A DNA stretch of 34,639 nt from the NCBI GenBank assembly GCA_036510575.1, contig DATCDR010000095.1, positions 1 to 34,639 of the forward strand, read 5' to 3'. The notes under the pieces were generated by a model. It ran no database searches, was not told the DNA's origin, and worked only from the letters and a program-made list of their open reading frames with translations. The position numbers and the translations under genes are program-made. This stretch comes from DATCDR01 sp036510575. Lineage in GTDB: Bacteria; Actinomycetota; Acidimicrobiia; Acidimicrobiales; Bog-793. This document shows, in pieces, positions 24,539-31,752 of this stretch; the first letter of the stretch is position 1, and the number at the start of each line of letters is the position of its first letter.

Positions 24539-26161
24539 TTGCCGTGGACCGCTCTCGTGGCTAGCGCCGCGCCTAGGCGCCGCAAAGCGGCGATCCGCTC
24601 TGCGACGGTTGCAGCGTTGCTCGCCGCCTCGGTTGGCAGTGTCGTGCTGCTCGACTTAGTGGTTCGATCAGCCGCGATCGGCGACTCCGACGGAGCGACG
24701 GTGGTGCTCGAGGGCCAGACGATGAGTGCCGGCCATCTTCTCCTCCCTGCCTGGTCGCTCTCGCTCGACTCGTTTTGGAGCGTCGATGCAATCTTTTACG
24801 CCGTCGCCGTTCACTTCTTCGGGGTCCGGGGCGATCTGATCTTTCTCGTGCCCGCCGTTATCGGCGCAGTGGTGATCCTCGTGGCTGGGACGATGGCCAT
24901 GGACCGACGGATCACGCTCGCAGCTGGGGCGGGCGCGCTGGCGACGATCTCGGTGCTGGCACTGCCGAGTCGCGCCTTTGCCGTCTACTTCGTCGAGGGC
25001 CCGTTCCACGTCGGCACGGCGCTCTGGTGCTTGTTGGCCTTCGCGCTTCTCGCGAGGAACAGCTTCGACTGGCGTTGGTTCCTGGCGGTGGTGCTGCTTG
25101 CGGCGGGCCTCCTTGGTGACTTTCAGATGGTGGTCCTCGGCGAGGCTCCGATACTTGCGACTGCGCTTGTCGCCACTTGGTGCGCGCGTAAGTGGCGTGC
25201 GGCCCTCCCGCTCGCTGCCGCGGCGCTCGCCTCAGCGGCCCTTGCCTACGTCGTTCGAAGAATCGTTGTTGCCCTTGGGACCTTCACCATCGCTCCTGCG
25301 AACCCCTTCGCGTCTGGGAGCCAGCTGATTCACAACTTCGTGAATATCCCTAAGTTTCTCGAGGCCCTCTTCGGAATGACCGGGGCGTTCGGGAGCAGCG
25401 GCATCCCCGCCGCGTTCGAGGTCGTGAACATCGCTCGCGCCGTGCTCGTCCTCGGCGGTCCGCTCTTCGTATTCGTGATGATCTGCGGGCGAGCCTGGAG
25501 CGCCCGCAAGACGCCGACGAATCCGACCAGGAGCGAGCTGCTGAGCTCGCTTGTCTGCTTCGCGTTCATCGCCAGCTTGATCACCTTCGTCATCTTCCCG
25601 ATCATCACGACGCCCGCGTACGCCCGCTACCTGAACGGCGCAATGATCTTTGGAGCGCTCCTCGGTGGCAGGGTCATCACGATCGCAGCTGCTGAGCGAT
25701 CTGAGAAGTTCGTGCGCTCGATGTCGGCGGCGGTTGTGGTGATCGTGTCCCTCTTCGCTGTCGGCTTCGCGTTCGAGCTGCGAGGCCCGCGACCAGTCCA
25801 ACCAGCCACCCAGCTAGCCAACTTCTTAGAGGCGAACCATCTCCGACAAGGCGTTGGAGCGTACTGGAGCGCGGCCATCACGACTGTCGAGAGTCGCGGC
25901 CAGGTTCGGGTGCGTCCCGTCATCGAACACGGCACGCAACTCGTTCGCTACGCGAAGAACTCTGACTCCGGCTGGTACGCGGGGGCGCAGTTCAACTACG
26001 TCGTCTACAACGCGTTGGCCCCGTGGGGAGGCGTCTCGAAGAAGAGCGCGATCGCGACCTGGGGCAGACCGAGCACCGCCTATGTGATCGGCCCGTACCG
26101 GGTTCTCGTCTACGCGCATCCCTTCACGGTCTCAGTTGTCGGCTGGACCGGCGGGACGTAG
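24539..26161 (+). CDS. Polytopic membrane protein, GT-C glycosyltransferase-like
   Basis: A membrane protein of about 540 residues with roughly ten hydrophobic segments and a C-terminal extracytoplasmic domain of about 140 residues. LSLDSFWSVDAIFYAVAVHF, between the first segments, is placed like the acidic loop of GT-C enzymes but lacks a DE pair. The C-terminal stretch GVGAYWSAAITTVESRGQV resembles HVFAGYWLAFPLTFVSGGSV of the protein at 20231-21994, so the two may be distant paralogues. The start is uncertain: TTG 24539 (used here) or GTG 24557, neither with a good ribosome site. It begins 5 bases after the lipoprotein stop, so it shares that transcript. Its function is unknown; a sugar or lipid transfer role in the envelope is inferred. 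Confidence 0.75.
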   Translation: MPWTALVASAAPRRRKAAIRSATVAALLAASVGSVVLLDLVVRSAAIGDSDGATVVLEGQTMSAGHLLLPAWSLSLDSFWSVDAIFYAVAVHFFGVRGDLIFLVPAVIGAVVILVAGTMAMDRRITLAAGAGALATISVLALPSRAFAVYFVEGPFHVGTALWCLLAFALLARNSFDWRWFLAVVLLAAGLLGDFQMVVLGEAPILATALVATWCARKWRAALPLAAAALASAALAYVVRRIVVALGTFTIAPANPFASGSQLIHNFVNIPKFLEALFGMTGAFGSSGIPAAFEVVNIARAVLVLGGPLFVFVMICGRAWSARKTPTNPTRSELLSSLVCFAFIASLITFVIFPIITTPAYARYLNGAMIFGALLGGRVITIAAAERSEKFVRSMSAAVVVIVSLFAVGFAFELRGPRPVQPATQLANFLEANHLRQGVGAYWSAAITTVESRGQVRVRPVIEHGTQLVRYAKNSDSGWYAGAQFNYVVYNALAPWGGVSKKSAIATWGRPSTAYVIGPYRVLVYAHPFTVSVVGWTGGT

Positions 26162-26200
26162 TCGGACAACTCCGCGAGATCCGAGACCCTCGATGCGCGT

Positions 26201-26229
26201 CGGACTTCTGCCCGCGCAATTCCTAGACT
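26201..26229 (+). promoter_or_regulatory. Candidate promoter for a leaderless transcript
   Basis: CGGACT at 26201-26206 and TAGACT at 26224-26229 have a 17-base spacer and fit a sigma70-type promoter, with a weak -35. Transcription would start about seven bases after the -10 element, at or next to ATG 26236. No Shine-Dalgarno sequence precedes that gene, consistent with leaderless translation. Confidence 0.4.
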
Positions 26230-26235
26230 TAGCCC

Positions 26236-26541
26236 ATGCCAGGCAAGCGATTCGCCGCGAAGCGGATCGAGCGCCAGCTGCGCTCGGTGGTCGTCGAGCT
26301 CGCAGCAGCGCGCGATCGAGCCGCGGTCGCGAAGGAGCAGTACGAGGCGTTTCGCGCTGATGACGAGGACGCTCGGATGCGCTCGCTCGGTAGCGAAGCG
26401 GTCGAGGATCGCTACGTCGCTGATCAGGCCAGCCGGCACGCAGAGGTGATGCGCCTAGAGGTCGAACGAGCCGAGAGCCACGTCGCGGCGCTTGAGCGCT
26501 CGCGAGACGAGCTGTTGCAGCGCTATGAGCCGACGAGTTGA
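26236..26541 (+). CDS. Small coiled-coil protein of unknown function
   Basis: A 101-residue, highly charged protein predicted to be almost entirely helical. Heptad-like spacing runs through IERQLRSVVVELAAARDRAA and again through HAEVMRLEVERAESHVAALE. It has no signal peptide, membrane segment or Cys. I do not recognise a named family. ATG 26236 has no ribosome-binding site but is positioned for a leaderless mRNA. It sits alone between the GT-C-like gene and csp, both on the same strand. A structural or nucleoid/division-associated role is possible but not shown. Confidence 0.72.
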   Translation: MPGKRFAAKRIERQLRSVVVELAAARDRAAVAKEQYEAFRADDEDARMRSLGSEAVEDRYVADQASRHAEVMRLEVERAESHVAALERSRDELLQRYEPTS

Positions 26542-26771
26542 CCCGCGAGCCACGCTGAAACTTCCCAAGAGATCTTTGCCGCACGCTGGTGTTATAAAAA
26601 AAATGTTGCATGATGCGCGCTGTGTGCTCGAAGAAAAACCGGCGCGATGTTTGAGTGGGAGATACACGTGGCATAAACCCGGTAGGGTTGCAAGGACAGA
26701 TAGTTTGCACGGAGATGGGTTCCACCTTGGATTCCAAGCTTTGACGTGCATGGAATGCAAGGAGTACAGAA
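26542..26771 (+). promoter_or_regulatory. AT-rich leader/promoter region of the cold-shock gene
   Basis: A 230-base gap with unusually AT-rich patches for this genome, including GTTATAAAAAAAATGTTGC at 26591-26609. TTGAGT at 26651-26656 and TAAACC at 26674-26679 are 17 bases apart and are the best promoter-like pair, which would give a 5' UTR of about 85 bases. Long structured leaders are usual for cold-shock mRNAs. AAGGAG at 26759-26764 is the csp ribosome site. No CDS is supported here. Confidence 0.4.
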
Positions 26772-26975
26772 ATGACGGTTGGTGCCGTGAAGTGGTTTAA
26801 CGCTGAGAAGGGCTTCGGATTCATCACCCCAGATGGCGGTGGCGAGGACCTGTTCGTGCATCACTCAGCTATTCAGATGCAGGGCTACCGCGACCTCACC
26901 GAAGGTCAGCGTGTTGAGTTCGAGATCACCCAGGGTCAAAAGGGCATGCAAGCAAGCAACGTCCACCCAGTCTGA
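26772..26975 (+). CDS. Cold-shock domain protein (CspA family)
   Basis: A 67-residue single cold-shock domain, the normal length. It is a five-stranded OB-fold binding single-stranded RNA and DNA, acting as an RNA chaperone or antiterminator. RNP1 is KGFGFI (13-18) and RNP2 is LFVHH (27-31); GAVKWFNAEKGFGFITPDGG is the classic N-terminus. AAGGAG seven bases before the ATG fixes the start. A basic ORF follows in the same reading frame 27 bases after the TGA stop (next entry), so the two are probably on one mRNA. Confidence 0.97.
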   Translation: MTVGAVKWFNAEKGFGFITPDGGGEDLFVHHSAIQMQGYRDLTEGQRVEFEITQGQKGMQASNVHPV

Positions 26976-27002
26976 TCGCTTCTACGAAAACAAGGAGTTC
27001 CC

Positions 27003-27125
27003 ACGGCTGACAAGTCGCCACAGAAGTCCAGTGCGAAGAAGCCACAGCGTTCGCTGAAAGAAAAGCGTGCTGCCAAGCACGCGAAAAGCGATCCAGCAGC
27101 AGGGCTTCTTCAGCCGAAGAAGTAG
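27003..27125 (+). CDS. Small basic protein downstream of csp, ACG start
   Basis: A 40-residue Lys/Ala-rich ORF: after the start codon it reads ADKSPQKSSAKKPQRSLKEK, then RAAKHAKSDPAAGLLQPKKK and a TAG stop. No ATG, GTG or TTG exists in the frame, but AAGGAG at 26992-26997 stands exactly five bases before an ACG codon at 27003. The remaining sequence looks like a real small basic protein (SLKEKRAAKHAK). I recall similar tiny KEKRAAK-type proteins in actinobacteria, but cannot name a family. The frame is the same as csp, separated only by the csp TGA and nine sense codons. Readthrough, or a T-to-C change in an original ATG, are therefore alternatives. An RNA- or ribosome-binding role would suit its charge and context. 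Confidence 0.6.
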   Translation, partial: TADKSPQKSSAKKPQRSLKEKRAAKHAKSDPAAGLLQPKK

Positions 27126-27224
27126 CTCGGAAGAAGTTCGGATAATTCCGAATTTCCTCGGGCAATGACGACCAGTCGCCGCCGGGAATGGCGGTGGCCT
27201 AAAGGTCATCAGTCTCGAACCACG

Positions 27225-27266
27225 ACAGGGTCCGATCGACAGGTTCGCCTGGAGGTCGGGCCCTGT
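27225..27266. terminator. 11-base inverted repeat after the csp cluster
   Basis: ACAGGGTCCGA (27225-27235) pairs with TCGGGCCCTGT (27256-27266) over 11 positions, one of them G-T, around a 20-base loop. It lies 100 bases beyond the small basic ORF and 85 bases beyond the end of the convergent SnoaL-like gene. It may terminate one or both transcripts. Only TTTGG follows on the plus strand, so it lacks a proper T-tract. Confidence 0.4.
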
Positions 27267-27351
27267 TTGGCGTCCGCTGCCGCTGCTGAAGCCGACCGCG
27301 GCTGGTGCCCCACGCTTCATGCGTGCGGCTCAGGCGCGCCCGTAGGTGCGA

Positions 27352-27717
27352 TCAGGTTGGTGGCGAGACGAACTCCGGCTGGTCCAGCAGGCGCTGCCAC
27401 GTGCCGTCGCTTTGTCGTCGGACGACCTGGGCACGAGCGCCAGCGCCGTCTTTGGCGATCGTAGAGGTGAGCGCGATGTCACCGGAGACGAGCGTGGTGA
27501 GTGGTGACTCCTCCTCGAAGTGCGGCGCGTGTTGGAGCACCTTCTCCCATAGCTCACGAATCGCCACACGCCCGATCGTGACGCTCCCTGGTGGATAGGC
27601 CATGACGGCCTCCTCCTCGTAGAGCGCGGCAATCCCCGCGGCATCGCCTGCATTGGCCCGCTCCACGAACAGGCGCGTCAAGTCTTCGGGTCTCTCTGCT
27701 CCCGCATAGGTCGGCAT
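27352..27717 (-). CDS. SnoaL-like / NTF2-fold protein
   Basis: A 121-residue protein with the ketosteroid-isomerase/SnoaL (NTF2-like) pattern: LTRLFVERANAGDAAGIAAL, then YEEEAVMAYPPG, GRVAIRELWEKVLQ and a C-terminal beta region ending TWQRLLDQPEF. Such proteins form an alpha-beta cone used as a hydrolase, isomerase or binding scaffold, and the sequence alone does not tell which. A very strong ribosome site (AGGAGGAGG, seven bases from ATG 27717) supports the start. It lies between the csp group and the ABC-F gene, on the same strand as the latter, 85 bases upstream of nothing obviously related. A role in polyketide synthesis is not suggested. Confidence 0.82.
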   Translation of the reverse strand: MPTYAGAERPEDLTRLFVERANAGDAAGIAALYEEEAVMAYPPGSVTIGRVAIRELWEKVLQHAPHFEEESPLTTLVSGDIALTSTIAKDGAGARAQVVRRQSDGTWQRLLDQPEFVSPPT

Positions 27718-27802
27718 CGTGGGTCCTCCTCCTCGTCGTACGTCCCTCGTCGCGGAGCCCTCGGAAACCGGGGGCTCGCTTCCGTGGCGAAGTCTCCCAC
27801 CG

Positions 27803-29572
27803 TCATCCTCGCTGCTCGGACTCCTCGCTCAGTTCTAGCCACCGGTGCTCGGTCGATGCGAGCGCGACCTGTGCTTCGCCGAGCGCTGCACCGATCTCGG
27901 CGAGCGCGATGTGGTGCGTCGTGGCAACGAGGCGCTCGGTGAGCTCGTCACGGTGCCGTTCGAGGCGAGCGATCTCGCGTTCGGCGTCTCGAAGCTCCCG
28001 ATGGATCGTGCTCGCCGAGCGTCCACGACGCGCGCCATTGCCGCGTCCGTCCGGCGTGAGAGGTTCCGCCGCATCGGCGCGTGCCGGTGCAGCGAACGAC
28101 CTACCGCTCGCGCTTTGGCGTTCTGCCTCGTTGATCCAAGCGGCAAGGCCGCCGGTAACCGGCGAGAGGGTCCCGGTCGTATCGAGCCCGACGAGCCGGT
28201 CGATGGTCCGATCCAAGAAGGTGCGGTCATGGCTCACGACGACGAGCGCGCCGGTCCACTCCTCGAAGAACTCCTCGAGGATTCGAATGGTGTCGAGGTC
28301 GAGATTGTTCGTCGGCTCGTCCAAGAAGAGCACGTTCGGTCGTTTGGCGAGCACTAACAGCATCTGCAGTCGTCGGCGTTCGCCGCCCGACAGCGTTCCG
28401 ACCGGCGCGAACGGGAGATCGCCGGTGAACCAGAAGCGTTCCATGAGCGCGATGTCCGACAGCGTCCCTGCGGCCTGATTGGGTCCTGCCACGAGGTCTT
28501 GAACCCGAGCGGCAGGGTCCAGCTCGACGCCGAGCTGGTCGTAGTAGCCGACGACGACGGTCGAGCCCACCGAGATTGAGCCGGCGTTCGGCTGGCGCCT
28601 GCCGGCGAGCAGATCGAGCAACGTGGACTTTCCGATTCCGTTCGGACCGACTATGCCGAGCCGTTCGCCAGGACCGATATCGAGGTCGACGCCGTTTAGG
28701 ACCAGAGGTCCTGTGTCGTCGTAGGAGTAGGTGAGGTCGGTTGCCTCGATGACTTTGTCACCGAGTCGCGGTGTCCCGATCGCGAGCGAGAGCTCGCTTG
28801 GACGCGCGGCCGCTGCCGGACGATCGGCAAGGACCGCTAATGCCTTGTCGACTCTCGCTTGTGGCTTCCTCGTGCGCGCCGGCGCGCCCCGCCGTAGCCA
28901 CGCGAGCTCGTGACGGGCGAGATTTCGCCGGACTGCCTCGGCATTTAGCGCGCGTTCCTCGCGCTCGGCACGAGCGGCGAGATAGGAGGCGTACCCACCG
29001 TCGTGGAGGAACTGGTTGCCACGGTCGAGCTCGACCATTCGGGTGGTGACGCGATCGAGAAGGTGTCGGTCGTGACTGACGATGACGAGGCCGCCGCGGA
29101 AGCTCGCGAGGTGCCGTTCGAGCCAGGCGATCGCGGTGAGATCGAGATGGTTCGTCGGTTCGTCCAAGACCAGGAGCTCGGCAGGGTGCGCAAGCACCCG
29201 AGCGAGCGCTACGCGCTTGGCCTGACCGCCGGAGAGCTCGGAGATCTGTGACGCGGCGTCAGCGCCCATGCCGAGGCGCTCGAGTATCGCCTCTGCCTCC
29301 CATCCTTCGCCGACAGCTGCCAGCGCCTGGCCTGCAGGCAGGTCCGCTTCTTGATCGAGGTAGCCAACGCGCGTGCCCCGTCCGCGTCGCACCTCGCCCG
29401 ACTCAGGTGCGGCGACGCCGGCGATCACGCGCAGCAACGTCGATTTGCCGCTGCCGTTGATCCCGACGACGCCGATTCGGTCCCCGGTGGAGATCGTCAG
29501 CGACAGCTGGTCGAAGAGTGTCCGATCGGGGGTTCGGGCGGAAACCCGTTCGAGGTCGACGAGCACAGCCAC
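27803..29572 (-). CDS. ABC-F family ATPase (Uup-like)
   Basis: A 589-residue soluble protein with two ABC domains and no membrane segments. Domain 1 has Walker A GINGSGKST (37-45), signature SELSGGQAKRVALAR and LLVLDEPTNHLD. Domain 2 has GPNGIGKSTLLDLL, TLSGGERRRLQMLL and VLFLDEPTNNLD. The linker between them is basic (RRGAPARTRKPQARVDKALA). A C-terminal coiled coil of about 80 residues (ELRDAEREIARLERHRDELT) resembles Uup. ABC-F proteins bind the ribosomal E site or, for Uup, branched DNA. The start is GTG 29572 or GTG 29566; neither has a ribosome-binding site, and a TAAGCT -10-like element 9 bases upstream suggests a short or absent leader. Confidence 0.92.
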   Translation of the reverse strand: MAVLVDLERVSARTPDRTLFDQLSLTISTGDRIGVVGINGSGKSTLLRVIAGVAAPESGEVRRGRGTRVGYLDQEADLPAGQALAAVGEGWEAEAILERLGMGADAASQISELSGGQAKRVALARVLAHPAELLVLDEPTNHLDLTAIAWLERHLASFRGGLVIVSHDRHLLDRVTTRMVELDRGNQFLHDGGYASYLAARAEREERALNAEAVRRNLARHELAWLRRGAPARTRKPQARVDKALAVLADRPAAAARPSELSLAIGTPRLGDKVIEATDLTYSYDDTGPLVLNGVDLDIGPGERLGIVGPNGIGKSTLLDLLAGRRQPNAGSISVGSTVVVGYYDQLGVELDPAARVQDLVAGPNQAAGTLSDIALMERFWFTGDLPFAPVGTLSGGERRRLQMLLVLAKRPNVLFLDEPTNNLDLDTIRILEEFFEEWTGALVVVSHDRTFLDRTIDRLVGLDTTGTLSPVTGGLAAWINEAERQSASGRSFAAPARADAAEPLTPDGRGNGARRGRSASTIHRELRDAEREIARLERHRDELTERLVATTHHIALAEIGAALGEAQVALASTEHRWLELSEESEQRG

Positions 29573-29668
29573 GAGAGCGCTAGCTTATCGTCGCCGTCGC
29601 GTCAGCCCTGTTTGCCGCCCTCGCGTGACGTGGGTGAGCCGGCGCACCACAGGGCATCTGTATGAGGT

Positions 29669-29674
29669 GGAGGA
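29669..29674 (+). promoter_or_regulatory. Shine-Dalgarno GGAGGA preceding a CTG start
   Basis: GGAGGA, the best ribosome-binding site in this stretch, has its GGAGG core five bases before CTG 29679 in the ArsB-like frame. The GTG codons in the same frame (29625, 29634, 29667, 29718) have no comparable site. Confidence 0.55.
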
Positions 29675-29678
29675 ATCG

Positions 29679-30863
29679 CTGTCGAGGAATGGACCGATCG
29701 GGCGAAGCGATGCGCGGGTGGAAGACGCCAGCCGGACGACCAGCCTCGCGACTTGGGCGTTGACGTTCGCGGGCATGGGCGGCCTGATCGTTTCGACAGC
29801 CGCCAAGCCCGCTTACGCGCGTGCTGCCGCCACACAGGATTGGCCACCGTTTGTCCTCGTCACAGGATTGTTGTTGATCGGAATGGTCGCCAACGACGAC
29901 GGCCTGTTCGCCTCGGCGGGGGAGCGACTCGCACGGGTCGCGAGGAGCGGCGCTGGGCTCTTCCTTGGAACGGTCGTGCTCGTCGGCGTCGTGACCGCGC
30001 TGTTGAACCTGGACACGTCGGTGGCGTTTCTTACGCCCGTCGTCGTCTACAGCGCGCGAAGTCGTGGAGGCGGCGAAGCCCCGTTACTCTACGGCTGCCT
30101 GCTCCTCTCAAATGCTGGATCGCTGCTGCTCACCGGTTCGAATCTGACCAATCTGATCGTGCTCAACAACACGGCGGTTACTGGCGGGGAGTTCCTCTCT
30201 CGGATGTGGGCACCGGCGCTTGCCGCACTCGCGGTCACCGCGGCCGTGGTAGCCATCCTCGAGTGGCGTGAGCTTCGAACACCTGCGGCCACCGTGGCGG
30301 CGATCGTGAGGCCGGTCTTTGGTGTCGGAGCATTCGGAGTAGGAGCGGCAAGCGTGTTGGTCATCGTGCTTGGCTCTCCAGCGCTTCCAGTCGCCGCCAT
30401 CGGTGTCGGAGCAGTCGGAATCAGGCTCGCCACTGGGAAGATCCACGTGCGAGAGGTTCTTCGCGTACTCGGCCCGCTGACGTTGGTGGGCCTCTTCGGT
30501 GTGGCGGTTGCACTTGGCGTACTCGGGCGCACATGGTCGGGCCCGACCACACTGCTTTCGCATCTCGACCTATTCGCGACCGCGGTCGTGGCCGCGCTGG
30601 CGGCGGTACTCGTCAATAACCTGCCTGCTGCATCGCTGCTCGCCGCGCACCGGCCGACGCATCCGCTCGCACTGCTGATCGGCCTCAATCTCGGGCCCAA
30701 TCTCTTCTTGACCGGTTCGCTCGCGTGGATGTTATGGCTTCGCGCTGCGAGAGCAGCAGGTGCACAGCCATCGCTTCGAAGGGCGAGTCGCATCGGCGTG
30801 GTCGCGGTGCCGCTCTCGATTGCCGCGGCGCTCGGTGTGCTCGCGCTGACGGGCTCGTCATGA
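29679..30863 (+). CDS. ArsB/NhaD-superfamily membrane transporter
   Basis: A polytopic transporter of about 394 residues in the ArsB/CitM ion-transporter superfamily. Two inverted-repeat hairpin motifs are recognisable: NLDTSVAFLTPVVVYSA with LLLSNAGSLLLTGSNLTNLI in the first half, and NNLPAASLLAA with LNLGPNLFLTGSLAWMLWLR in the second. The last resembles the ArsB LGPKITPIGSLATLLWL motif. Arsenite or another anion or organic acid may be exported. No ars regulator or reductase is nearby, so the substrate is open. The start is ambiguous: CTG 29679 with GGAGGA is preferred here, while GTG 29667 or GTG 29718 are alternatives that leave all membrane segments intact. The gene is divergent from the ABC-F gene. 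Confidence 0.82.
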   Translation: MSRNGPIGRSDARVEDASRTTSLATWALTFAGMGGLIVSTAAKPAYARAAATQDWPPFVLVTGLLLIGMVANDDGLFASAGERLARVARSGAGLFLGTVVLVGVVTALLNLDTSVAFLTPVVVYSARSRGGGEAPLLYGCLLLSNAGSLLLTGSNLTNLIVLNNTAVTGGEFLSRMWAPALAALAVTAAVVAILEWRELRTPAATVAAIVRPVFGVGAFGVGAASVLVIVLGSPALPVAAIGVGAVGIRLATGKIHVREVLRVLGPLTLVGLFGVAVALGVLGRTWSGPTTLLSHLDLFATAVVAALAAVLVNNLPAASLLAAHRPTHPLALLIGLNLGPNLFLTGSLAWMLWLRAARAAGAQPSLRRASRIGVVAVPLSIAAALGVLALTGSS

Positions 30864-30975
30864 GCGGCGAATTGGTCCGGCGATGCTGGGACCGGCCGCT
30901 TTCGCCACGGCGGCCCAAATCCAGGTGTGGTTGCGTAGTCTCGGATCAGGCGTTGTGCGAAAGAGAGGTCGCCCG

Positions 30976-31467
30976 GTGGAGTTCGAGGTAGTCGTCGAGA
31001 TTCCAAAGGGGCAGCGGAACAAGTACGAGGTCGACCATGAAACCGGGAGGATCCGACTCGACCGGACGCTGTTCACGGCAATGACCTATCCTGCCGACTA
31101 CGGCTTCATCGACAACTCGATGGGCGAGGACGGGGATCCGTTAGACGCACTGATCCTGCTCGAGGAGCCGACCTTTCCAGGATGCCTCGTTCGCACGCGC
31201 GCCATCGCGCTCTTTGAGATGACCGATGAGAATGGGCCCGATGCCAAAGTGATCGGCGTGCCGTCGGGCGATCCTCGCTATGGGCACCTCCAGGATCTCT
31301 CCGACCTCCCGAAGTTCCAGGTGGAAGCGATTCATCACTTTTTCCAGGAATACAAGGTCCTCGAGTCCGGGAAGAGCGTGTGGGGCTTCGCATGGTCTGA
31401 CCGCAATGCAGCCGAGGCCGAGGTCACCAAGGCGCTCGAGCGAGGCGGAGCAGTCACGCCCAATTAG
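30976..31467 (+). CDS. ppa: Inorganic pyrophosphatase, family I
   Basis: Soluble Mg-dependent pyrophosphatase, 163 residues. It hydrolyses PPi made by nucleotide, tRNA-charging and lipid-precursor reactions. The N-terminus EFEVVVEIPKGQRNKYEVDH is family-typical and starts at GTG 30976, with AGAGG seven bases upstream; the open frame farther upstream is not family-like. Active-site signature YPADYGFIDNSMGEDGDPLD contains D52, D54 and D57 of the D-x-D-P-x-D metal site. HHFFQEYKVLE and the C-terminal WSDRNAAEAEV segment are also standard. Confidence 0.97.
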   Translation: MEFEVVVEIPKGQRNKYEVDHETGRIRLDRTLFTAMTYPADYGFIDNSMGEDGDPLDALILLEEPTFPGCLVRTRAIALFEMTDENGPDAKVIGVPSGDPRYGHLQDLSDLPKFQVEAIHHFFQEYKVLESGKSVWGFAWSDRNAAEAEVTKALERGGAVTPN

Positions 31468-31520
31468 ATGGCCGGCAACCGGGACGGTAGGGTCAGGTGC
31501 TGAATCGTTAGGGGGGCACA

Positions 31521-31715
31521 ATGCCAGTAAGTATCGACTCTTCATTCGTTGTAGCGACGATCAGCAAGCACGACATTGGAGGAATCATCGCGATCGTCGT
31601 CGGTCTAGCGGTGCTGGTCTTTGGGCTTATGCGCGCCGCGATCCGCGCGGCGATGCTGGTGTTAAGCGTGGTCGTCGTACTCATTGGCGTACTGCTGTTG
31701 ACCCGGACGCTCTAG
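31521..31715 (+). CDS. Small membrane protein of unknown function
   Basis: A 64-residue protein with two predicted membrane helices (about 19-38, GGIIAIVVGLAVLVFGLM, and 43-61, AAMLVLSVVVVLIGVLLL) joined by a short basic loop (RAAIR). A strong AGGGGGG lies five to ten bases before ATG 31521, which makes translation likely despite the small size. I do not recognise the family. It lies 53 bases after ppa on the same strand and converges on the protease gene. A TAGGGT element at 31486-31491 could be its own -10 box. Confidence 0.68.
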   Translation: MPVSIDSSFVVATISKHDIGGIIAIVVGLAVLVFGLMRAAIRAAMLVLSVVVVLIGVLLLTRTL

Positions 31716-31731
31716 GCACCGAGTAAAGGGC

Positions 31732-31749
31732 GCGGGGAGCCTGCCCCGC
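31732..31749. terminator. Hairpin between convergent genes
   Basis: GCGGGG (31732-31737) and CCCCGC (31744-31749) form a perfect 6-base GC stem with a 6-base loop. It lies exactly in the 37-base space between the small membrane protein gene and the minus-strand protease gene. It is probably a shared terminator, although neither side has a T-tract. Confidence 0.5.
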
Positions 31750-31752
31750 TCG

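Noticed and set aside
26591..26609. A-rich tract with TATAAA as a csp promoter
   Set aside because: The only -35-like hexamer (TTGCCG) is 11 bases away, too close; the tract was kept only as part of the leader region.
30860..30991. 43-codon frame starting with an ATGA overlap at the end of the ArsB-like gene
   Set aside because: The overlap is attractive, but the product has no family character and overlaps the ppa start region; it is probably chance.
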